Origin: Chloroflexota bacterium
Lineage (GTDB): Bacteria; Chloroflexota; UBA6077; CF-72
Direction: 5' to 3'
Length of the DNA: 19,970 nucleotides
Assembly (NCBI GenBank): GCA_019247135.1
Contig: JAFAPL010001082.1
Location: forward strand, 1-19,970
Within the stretch, counting starts at the first letter, position 1, and the number at the start of each line of letters is the position of its first letter. Shown here in pieces: positions 14,635-19,970 of this stretch. Both the position numbers and the translations under genes were made by a program. The notes beneath the pieces are model-generated. The model was not told the origin of the DNA. It made no database searches and worked only from the letters and a program-made list of their open reading frames with translations.

Positions 14635-15874
14635 AAGTCACCTTCCCGTTCGTTGCGACGTGCCAGCCAATAATGCCGTTGAACATCTCGCCGAAGTTGG
14701 TTCCGCGCGCCTCGACCAGTTGCGAGCGGGTGGGTTGAACGTAGCCGGTCTCATCAGTCGCGCGGCTCTTGAGGACGGCCTCGCCGCCATCCCACATCCA
14801 CGGGAAGCGAAAGCGCGTGTGGCTGATCGGCAGCACCGGCTCCTGCAGGGCCGCCTCACTCCAGGTCTGTCCACCGTCGGTGCTCACCTCGACGCGCGCG
14901 ATGCGCCCTCTGCCAGACCAGGCAAGACCGGTGACCTCCCAGAATCCTGGCTCTGGAATCGTCATTCCGCCGGACGGTCGGGTGATAGCCGACTTCGCCT
15001 CCAGCACGAAGGCGAACTGCACAGCCTTGCCATCGGGCTCGGGGAAGGTGTAGAGCGCGGTTTCGTAGCGCGTCATAAATGGCTGGTCGCCGAGCTTGAG
15101 GCGGCGCAGCCATTTGACGTTCGTATTGCCGATCCAGCCCGGTAACAACAGGCGAGCGGGATAACCTTGCTCGGGCCGCAGGGCCTCGCCATTCTGTGCG
15201 TAGGCCACCAGACCATCTGAGAGCAGCTTCTCAACGGGGATGCTCCGCGATAGCGCTCCCGCATCGCTGCCCTCGGCGAGGGCCCACGAGGCGCTAGAGC
15301 TGATGCCAACTTCTTTCAACAGGGTGCCCACCGGCACCCCGGTCCACTCGCTGGTGCTGGTCAGGCCCTCGAGTTGTTGGAGTGTCGATTCTGCATTCGC
15401 ACCTTTCCATGCATCACGCGTATTCCCCGCGCATTCGAGGAACATGATCCGACTGGCTGACGGGAAACGCTTGAGGTCGTCCAGGCTGAAACTGGTCGGC
15501 TGGTCGACCATTCCGTGGACGAGCAGCCGATACTGGGCTGGGTCGATGGCCGGTATTCCGCCGCGAGCAATCACGTAATGGAGATCCGACGGCGTGATCA
15601 TTCCAGTGAGTTGTTCCAGTGGCGTAAACGCAGGGACAGGAGCCGGTACGAGACGTGCTGGATGCTCGAACGGAGAGCGCGTGCCAACTGGAGCAATTGG
15701 CGAACCCGGCACCTTGGCCGGATCATCCGGCCCTGCTGGCGGCTCCGCCTGAGCTGCTGCTCGATTAGCAAACGCCACGGCCCCAGCAGCGGCTACCGTT
15801 CCACTCAGCAGGACTCGGCGGCTGAGGCGCGAGTCAAGCCTGGAACTCGCTATACCCTCAATGTCGTCTGCCAT
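14621..15874 (-). CDS. SoxC-like molybdopterin sulfite/sulfane dehydrogenase
   Basis: The product has 417 residues from ATG 15874. The frame extends to 15973, but a strong GGAGGGAG (15889-15882) 7 nt from 15874 fixes the start. The N-terminus has a Tat signal: SRLSRRVLLSGTVAAAGA with the twin Arg at 19-20. The sulfite-oxidase-type molybdopterin domain shows RLLVHGMVDQPTSFSLDDL and the molybdenum-ligating Cys148 in FLECAGNT, then GYPARLLLPGWIGNTNVKWL. The C-terminal dimerisation domain (ARVEVSTDGGQTWSEA) ends GWHVATNGKVTYVDS, which resembles the end of SoxC. The enzyme oxidises sulfite or protein-bound sulfane and hands electrons to the overlapping cytochrome. No SoxXYZAB genes are in view, so a stand-alone sulfite dehydrogenase is equally possible. 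Confidence 0.9.
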   Translation of the reverse strand: MADDIEGIASSRLDSRLSRRVLLSGTVAAAGAVAFANRAAAQAEPPAGPDDPAKVPGSPIAPVGTRSPFEHPARLVPAPVPAFTPLEQLTGMITPSDLHYVIARGGIPAIDPAQYRLLVHGMVDQPTSFSLDDLKRFPSASRIMFLECAGNTRDAWKGANAESTLQQLEGLTSTSEWTGVPVGTLLKEVGISSSASWALAEGSDAGALSRSIPVEKLLSDGLVAYAQNGEALRPEQGYPARLLLPGWIGNTNVKWLRRLKLGDQPFMTRYETALYTFPEPDGKAVQFAFVLEAKSAITRPSGGMTIPEPGFWEVTGLAWSGRGRIARVEVSTDGGQTWSEAALQEPVLPISHTRFRFPWMWDGGEAVLKSRATDETGYVQPTRSQLVEARGTNFGEMFNGIIGWHVATNGKVTYVDS

Positions 15875-15881
15875 AACTTTG

Positions 15882-15889
15882 CTCCCTCC
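15882..15889 (-). promoter_or_regulatory. Shine-Dalgarno sequence of the soxC-like gene
   Basis: GGAGGGAG on the minus strand, 7 nt from ATG 15874, decides the start against an upstream in-frame ATG at 15973. Confidence 0.6.
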
Positions 15890-16017
15890 GCGCCATGAGT
15901 CACTGCAATCTCTTTGGTGAAGCTTGCCGAGACCGCCAACAGGCAGATCCAAAGCAACCCCCGCCCGGCGCACTCTGTCAGCTTACGGACGGACCATCCG
16001 GGCATCTTCGGGCGAAC

Positions 16018-16058
16018 GCCCCATCCTGCGCCCCATGTTTAGCCCATCGGGGCCCCAT
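16018..16058 (-). promoter_or_regulatory. Four phased direct repeats ATGGG(G)C upstream of the soxC-like gene
   Basis: On the minus strand ATGGGGC, ATGGGC, ATGGGGC and ATGGGGC start at 16058, 16047, 16036 and 16024, that is 11, 11 and 12 bp apart, so all lie on about the same face of the helix. The last two are extended to ATGGGGCG. They are 144-184 bp upstream of the start codon and 59 bp after the LuxR-type remnant. A related element lies upstream of copy B (19259-19288). An activator or repressor array is inferred. Confidence 0.5.
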
Positions 16059-16116
16059 CTAAGTCCAGAGCGATGAAGCCACGCTGCTTGTTCTGCTGCC
16101 CTCAGTGGCGCTCCGC

Positions 16117-16843
16117 TTACGTCAGACCAGCGCGAACAGCGAATACGGACGCCGCGGCCCGCGACGAGACCCCAGGCCGGGCGAAGATGTTCTCCAGGTG
16201 ACGGCCGACTGTTTTCTCACTCAGCACAAGCTCCGCAGCTATCTGACGATCAGTCTTACCTTCACCAACCAGACGAAGCACTTCGGCCTGGCGCGCCGTC
16301 AAACGCCCGGGCCTTTCGGCGTGCTGGCCCGGGGCGCCGACATCGGGTTGCGCTCGCAGCCAGGCCACGTCCTCCGCGTCGGACAGGACTTGCTCCAACG
16401 GCAAAGCCCGACCCTCGTCCCAGGAGCGCGCGAACGCGTCGGCACGCAGCTGCTCCCACGCGGCAGCCACACCGCGAGCATAGTACGTCCGGGCGCCCGG
16501 TGGTGGCGGCAACGCAACCACCTCGCTCAGAGCTGACGCCGCCCCGAATAGTCTGGCCGCCTGGGTGGCCTGGCCGCACGCGGCGGCCACCGAGTTCCAC
16601 GCGTGCTCGGTCCCGCCCCCACGTCGCGCCACTATCTCGCCATAGCGACAGGCTCTGGTCGAGCAAACGACCTGCATGAACGTAGTCCCGTTTGTCCTCA
16701 GCCACGAGCCCCAGCATGCGCAGCCCGTTGGCAATCCCCCAGGTGTCAACACGTTGGTTGGCGCGCGTCAGGTTGTCCTCGATCAACCGGGTAGCCGCAT
16801 CGAGTTGTCCGCGACCGAGACAGGTCGTGCATCATGGATGCGA
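16117..16843 (-). pseudogene. LuxR-type transcriptional regulator, 5'-truncated and frameshifted
   Basis: Two overlapping frames together give the C-terminal part of a TPR-plus-HTH regulator. The upstream frame reads RLIEDNLTRANQRVDTWGIA, GLRMLGLVAEDKRDYVHA and LLDQSLSLWRDSG, typical TPR-like helices, but begins at a stop codon near 16843 with no ATPase domain and no start. Near 16590-16605 the similarity moves to another frame: AAACGQATQAARLFGAASAL, WDEGRALPLEQ and the DNA-binding domain RLTARQAEVLRLVGEGKTD followed by RQIAAELVLSEKTVGRHLE, ending at 16117. The HTH itself looks intact. Full-length relatives carry an N-terminal ATPase and often exceed 700 residues, so most of the gene is missing. 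Its location next to the soxC-like gene and the phased repeats suggests it once controlled them. Confidence 0.7.
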
Positions 16844-16874
16844 CAGGCGACCCCAACGATGTCACCGTAGCGTT

Positions 16875-17321
16875 TCACGGTTGGTCGTCAGTCAACGGGT
16901 CGATGACGCGTAGTCCAGCGAAGCGCCGAAAGCCCCGATCATGCGAGGCAAGCACGAGGCCATGTTCGATGGCGAGAGCCGCGATCTCGATGTCGGGCAC
17001 ATCGTCGCTTCTCAGACCAGGCGTTCGCGCCAGCTCGGTGGCGATCGCCTGATGACCTGCACCCGCTGAGACCAGCCGCACGCCGGGTTGATGGAGATGG
17101 GCTTCGGCAACGGCCCAGGCTTCGCGCACTGAAAGCGCGTCCTGCCCAAAGACTCTCACGCTGGTGATCAGCCGAGCGAATGCATAGACGACCGGCCAGC
17201 ACAGCACGACGGCGTCGTCGCTCAGAGTGAGCTGCCGCCGGAGCCAGCTGCGCGCCTGCTGATGTTCTGGCGCATCTCTGAACGTGGCATAGATCAGGAG
17301 GTTGGTATCGACCAGCGTCAT
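16875..17321 (-). CDS. vapC: PIN-domain ribonuclease toxin (VapC family)
   Basis: The product has 148 residues. MTLVDTNLLIYATFRD gives the first PIN strand with Asp5. CWPVVYAFARLITSVRVFG fits the branch of VapC toxins in which the usual WEFLR Glu is absent. The late acidic residues are in RSDDVPDIEIAALAIEHGLVLASHDRGFRRFAGLRVIDPL, read across residues 105-143, which contains the typical SxDxxFxRF end. VapC toxins cleave RNA and are held inactive by VapB. The ATG at 17321 overlaps the stop of the upstream antitoxin (ATGA), the standard toxin-antitoxin arrangement. The gene is complete, in contrast to its decayed neighbours. Confidence 0.88.
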   Translation of the reverse strand: MTLVDTNLLIYATFRDAPEHQQARSWLRRQLTLSDDAVVLCWPVVYAFARLITSVRVFGQDALSVREAWAVAEAHLHQPGVRLVSAGAGHQAIATELARTPGLRSDDVPDIEIAALAIEHGLVLASHDRGFRRFAGLRVIDPLTDDQP

Positions 17322-17563
17322 GGAAGATCGCGCTGCGTCCGCCTGTCGTCATCCAGGGCCGCGAGCAGCGCCGAGACATCGGTGATGTCCAGGGTTGGAC
17401 GGCCAGGCAGCTCTGGTAGCCGTGGCGCAGCCTGGCGGCGATCGGCCGCGGCGCCACGGCGAACCAGCCTGTTCACCGTTGTACGAAAGGATTCGCCGGT
17501 GCGCCGTTTCTCGGTTTCGATAATCGCGGCGACATCGTCATCCAGTGTTACGGTGGTGCGCAT
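17318..17563 (-). CDS. vapB: VapB-type antitoxin
   Basis: The product has 81 residues. The N-terminal MRTTVTLDDDVAAIIETEKRR and SFRTTVNRLVRRG form a ribbon-helix-helix DNA-binding domain. The Pro-rich middle and LDITDVSALLAALDDD C-terminus would wrap around the toxin. It precedes and overlaps vapC. A small inverted repeat covers its start codon, consistent with autorepression by the VapBC complex. Confidence 0.85.
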   Translation of the reverse strand: MRTTVTLDDDVAAIIETEKRRTGESFRTTVNRLVRRGAAADRRQAAPRLPELPGRPTLDITDVSALLAALDDDRRTQRDLP

Positions 17564-17593
17564 GATGCCAACATCGTAGCATCAGAAGCATCA
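17563..17593 (-). promoter_or_regulatory. Candidate VapBC operator
   Basis: TGATGC (17563-17568) and GCATCA (17579-17584) form a perfect 6-bp inverted repeat with a 10-bp spacer. A third half site GCATCA lies at 17588-17593. The first arm abuts the vapB start codon. Autoregulation is family knowledge; the sites are directly seen. Confidence 0.4.
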
Positions 17594-17919
17594 ACGTCAT
17601 ACATTTGCGCCTTCCTACACATGGGCACGTCCCATCGCGTCGCCGCAGACGGTGAAAACCTGAGTAGACGTCCGCGAGGCCGACAAGCCCATCGACGGCG
17701 ATCGTCATCAACGGGGGTTCGGTTCGTCGAGCTCGAGACCCTGATTGGCGCACCACCCGGGGTCACTCCATGGCGCCGTGCGCGGCACCGCCCCGGCAGG
17801 ATTGCCATGCCCCACACGATTGGCATTCCGACGGTGCTTCGGTGGGGCGGCGACGCGGTCTCACCAACGAGCACACGAGCCTTCTCGTCGCTGGGCGTTG
17901 CAGTAGCGCAGTGCGTCAT
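17594..17919. other. Intergenic region without a recognisable gene
   Basis: Open frames exist on both strands (for example plus 17621 onward and minus 17538-17756), but they are Arg/Pro/Ser-rich shadow-type translations with no recognised motif, and no good ribosome binding site was seen. It may be remnant sequence. Confidence 0.4.
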
Positions 17920-18123
17920 TCAGGCTTCAGCGCCAATCACGGCGGCGTCTACCGGCAGCGGACCGGCAGCGGACGCGGCTGCGAGCAGGACTGGCACCAT
18001 CCACAGCGCAACCAGCGTGACCAGCAGTTCCCAGATGACCACCAGACCAATCCCGTAGGCGAGGTCCGAGCGATACAGTTCGGCGAGCGTGCTCTGCCCG
18101 ATGGCGCTCTGGGTGAGATGCAT
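17920..18123 (-). CDS. Small single-pass membrane protein, unknown function
   Basis: The product has 67 residues. GAGGA (18135-18131) lies 7 nt before the ATG. The first 25 residues are polar (HLTQSAIGQSTLAELYRSD). They are followed by one strongly hydrophobic helix (about residues 24-50: GIGLVVIWELLVTLVALWMV) and an Ala-rich tail. It follows the cupin remnant of copy B by 61 bp on the same strand and may have been the third gene of that locus. I recognise no family. Confidence 0.5.
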   Translation of the reverse strand: MHLTQSAIGQSTLAELYRSDLAYGIGLVVIWELLVTLVALWMVPVLLAAASAAGPLPVDAAVIGAEA

Positions 18124-18184
18124 GAGTCTTTCCTCGGTTCCCCCTCCTACTCCGATTCGGCGCAGCGATCCGGGCGTCGCCCAC

Positions 18185-18408
18185 TCACGGCGCGTACTCG
18201 AGGTCGGTGCGGAACGGCTGGCCGTCGGGGGTTACAACGTTGGCCAACAGCTGCATTTCCCCTGTTCCGTCGTTGATGGCCTGTATCGCGGTGGCCGGGG
18301 GGTGCGAGTACCCGTGGCCAGGCTGGAGCGTCACTGACTGGTCGGTGAGCAGGAGGCGCACCATGCCTTGCAGCACATACAGCGTCTCGATGCCGCTGGT
18401 GTGCGGCC
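18185..18408 (-). pseudogene. Copy B cupin remnant (C-terminal part only)
   Basis: From about 18408 the minus strand reads HTSGIETLYVLQGMVRLLL, then TLQPGHGYSHPPATAIQAIN and a final PFRTDLEYAP before TGA at 18187-18185. This is the C-terminal cupin half, homologous to the end of the copy A cupin. The N-terminal cupin is missing: the sequence is joined directly to the second module of the secreted protein, in a different frame, at SFS (18417-18409). A deletion has removed the intergenic region, the end of the upstream gene and the start of this one. A longer frame open from ATG 18748 reaches this cupin in frame but is Arg-rich and out of frame over its first two thirds. Confidence 0.65.
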
Positions 18409-18744
18409 GAGAACGACCCGATCGCACGCGCTCGCGCGAACTGACCCAGAAACGCAGCCGCGTCGGTGGGTGCCACAGTCTTGGCCCGAGCCGAGCGAGC
18501 GGGTCGGGCCGATCGCCTGCCAGTGCACCTCGACGCTGACGGTGGCTGGCACCAGATTTGGTCCGAGGAACTGGAACTGGTCGAGGACCGGGATGTGTGT
18601 AGCCCGCACCATCGCCTCGCGGCCGGTATGGCTCACTTGAAACGCGTCGCGCGGCAGCTGGACCGTCCAGAACAGACCCGAGGGGCGGATGCCGCCGTTG
18701 AAGTCGTGGACCTGCGCGCCCGAACCGGGCTCGAACAGGTCGAT
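18409..18744 (-). pseudogene. Copy B, second module of the two-module secreted protein (frameshift, 3' deletion)
   Basis: Directly after the TGA at 18747-18745 the frame reads IDLFEPGSGAQVHDFNGGI, then GLFWTVQLP and VLDQFQFLGPNLVPATVSVEV, closely matching copy A. After LGSG one extra base in the C run at 18483-18487 moves the reading to another frame (KTVAPTDAAAFLGQFARARA), where copy A is continuous. The module then ends abruptly at SFS, fused to the cupin remnant. No ATG, GTG or TTG start lies between the TGA and the conserved region. Confidence 0.65.
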
Positions 18745-19199
18745 TCATATCAGCGCGAAGGTGCCCTCCTGACGGGTGCCCGTCTCGGCAACGTAGGTTC
18801 CGTCGAAGACGCGGATGTCGCGTTCGAGGTTGTAGTGGTTGCCATCGCTGCCGGTGGCCGTCCCGACGGGATACGCCTGCGCCGTGAACCCGGAGAAATC
18901 CCTGATCGTCGTGGGATCAACGTTGGGGCCGTCGAAGACGGCGCCGGTGAACGGCAGCGCAAAGCCCTGTGGCTCGCCGGGCTCCCAGACGTGGATTTGG
19001 GGTGGAATGACGTCGCGCCGAAGATCGGTTTGGGTGGTGGCAGCAAGGGGAGGCCGTCGAGATCGTCATCAGCGAGGGCCGGCTGCGCGAGCACGTGCGC
19101 GAGGGCCGGCCCGGCCAGCGCTCCGGCCGTGTCCAGGATCGCCCCGCGCCGACTGAGGCTGCGGGTTGGTGCAGGCGCGTAGCTGTGGTCAAGCTGCAT
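18745..19199 (-). pseudogene. Copy B, first module of the two-module secreted protein (Tat signal intact, frameshift)
   Basis: ATG 19199 starts MQLDHSYAPAPTRSLSRRGA, with a twin-Arg signal followed by a hydrophobic stretch ending AQPALA and a DDDLDG mature start. After PPPKPIFG the frame breaks (about 19015-19030). The homologous body continues in another frame as VIPPQIHVWEPGEPQGFALPF, DPTTIRDFSGFTAQAYPVG, NHYNLERDIRVFDGTYVAE and GTFALI to TGA 18747-18745. A single indel would restore one exported protein of about 150 residues. Apart from this the module is better preserved than copy A. The family is not one I can name; the pattern is that of an exported beta-rich protein. Confidence 0.6.
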
Positions 19200-19258
19200 C
19201 TGCTGTCCCCCCGAATCGGTTACGCCCACGCTACGCCCACTCGCACGGAGCGCCATGC

Positions 19259-19288
19259 GGCGAACGCCCCAACCCGTGCCCTATCTTT
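19259..19288 (-). promoter_or_regulatory. Element shared with the soxC-like promoter region
   Basis: On the minus strand ATAGGGCACGGG followed by TTGGGGCGTTCGCC aligns with ATGGGGCGCAGG and ATGGGGCGTTCGCC at 16011-16036, including the identical GGGGCGTTCGCC and a 12-bp repeat period. It begins 60 bp upstream of the copy B start. The similarity is direct observation; its being an operator is inferred. Confidence 0.45.
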
Positions 19289-19345
19289 GCGCGGATCACG
19301 CAGCGGCTGGCCGAGTGGGTCGACGTTCAGAACAGCCCGTGCGCG

Positions 19346-19969
19346 TCAGAGGAACGGCTGGCTGCGGCGAACCCGCGCCGCCAATCGTTTCTGAGCGACC
19401 CAGATCTCTTCACTGGGCCACTGCTGCGCCCAGGTGGCGGAGACATGCTCGGCGTAGGCGTGCGTCTGCGCGTCTGGCGGCGCCTGGATCTCGATCAGGT
19501 CGAGCACCTCGAAACCGTTGCCGCGGAGCAGGCGGAGCAAGTCACCGTACCCGAGGTGGAACACGATGCCGTCATTGCTGGCCCGCCAATCCAGCTGATA
19601 CAGGCCAAAATAGGACCGCGCCAGCCGTTCCTGGACCGGCCCGACATCCGGGCTGCACAGGACAGCGAGCGTTGAGTTGCGCAGGAAGACCAGGCGCCCG
19701 CCCGGTCTGAGCATGCGGGCGGCCTCGGGGATCCAGCGGAAGGGATCCGCCCAGATAGAGGCACCATACTCCGAGACCGCCAGGTCGAACGCGGCGGCGG
19801 GCAACGGCACCTGCTCGGCAGGCGCCTGGATCAGCGGGAACGCGAGGCCTAGCTCCCGCTGGCAACGCCGGGCGGTCGCCAGTTGGGCCGGCGTCGGGTC
19901 CACCCCTACCGGCCGCGCCCCGCGGCGGGCGAGCCACGCCGAGAGATAGGCCGTCCCGCAGCCAAGCTC
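19346..19969 (-). CDS. Class I SAM-dependent methyltransferase (5' partial)
   Basis: The gene runs off the window; 208 codons including the stop are visible. The first visible residues ELGCGTAYLSAWLARRGARP are motif I, the glycine-rich SAM-binding loop. VGVDPTPAQL follows with the acidic residue contacting the SAM ribose, then FPLIQAPAEQVPLPAAAFDLAVSEYG (motifs II-III spread over about 26 residues) and AARMLRPGGRLVFL. The rest (FHLGYGDLLRLLRGNGFEVLDLIEI) is the usual C-terminal part of Methyltransf_11/25-type enzymes. An internal GTG at 19903 is not the start. The substrate is unknown. It ends 146 bp upstream of copy B on the same strand. Confidence 0.85.
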   Translation of the reverse strand, partial: ELGCGTAYLSAWLARRGARPVGVDPTPAQLATARRCQRELGLAFPLIQAPAEQVPLPAAAFDLAVSEYGASIWADPFRWIPEAARMLRPGGRLVFLRNSTLAVLCSPDVGPVQERLARSYFGLYQLDWRASNDGIVFHLGYGDLLRLLRGNGFEVLDLIEIQAPPDAQTHAYAEHVSATWAQQWPSEEIWVAQKRLAARVRRSQPFL

Positions 19970-19970
19970 G

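Noticed and set aside
18185..18748. Apparently intact 187-codon minus-strand gene in copy B
   Set aside because: Only its last third is cupin-like. The first part is an out-of-frame, Arg-rich reading of module 2.
1..19970. CRISPR array or retron-like repeat structure
   Set aside because: No regularly spaced repeats of 20 or more bases with unique spacers, and no reverse transcriptase or cas motifs, were found.

Overview
The window is GC-rich DNA coding on both strands. Several features point to Chloroflexota or a related soil lineage: a LuxR-type regulator remnant of the TPR-plus-HTH kind common there, a PPi-type phosphofructokinase, adjacent DUF1800/DUF1501 genes, and few strong Shine-Dalgarno sites. 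This placement is an inference from gene content; there is no rRNA or marker phylogeny here.

Region 1 (1-12.2 kb) is compact and almost entirely intact. In order it holds: the end of a Pro/Thr-rich secreted protein; a metallo-beta-lactamase-fold protein (-); an S41/PDZ peptidase-like protein (+); a hotdog acyl-CoA thioesterase and a GNAT acetyltransferase (+, overlapping); a VOC-family protein (-); a Cys/Met-metabolism PLP enzyme (+); an operon DUF1800 - DUF1501 - cupredoxin (-); PspA (+); an operon otsB - DJ-1/PfpI - PPi-phosphofructokinase (-); and a tRNA-Asn (+).

Region 2 (12.2-19.3 kb) differs. All recognisable protein genes are on the minus strand and much of it is decaying. Two paralogous copies of a locus (a two-module secreted protein followed by a cupin protein) lie at about 12.54-13.84 kb (copy A) and 18.19-19.20 kb (copy B). 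Both are broken by frameshifts, stops and deletions, and both share one in-frame TGA at the same place. Between them are an intact SoxC-like molybdopterin sulfite/sulfane dehydrogenase with its monohaem cytochrome c, a frameshifted 5'-truncated LuxR-type regulator, a VapBC toxin-antitoxin pair and a small membrane protein. The region starts directly after the tRNA-Asn, whose 3' half is imperfectly repeated 111 bp downstream.

Region 3 (19.35 kb to the end) is the C-terminal part of a class I SAM methyltransferase (-) that runs off the window.

The points most worth a second look are: four helically phased ATGGG(G)C repeats upstream of the soxC-like gene, with a related element upstream of copy B; the shared TGA in the two paralogues; a phosphofructokinase whose conserved N-terminus has no ATG/GTG/TTG start and abuts the upstream stop codon; and an S41 protein with the catalytic Ser but Ser in place of the catalytic Lys.
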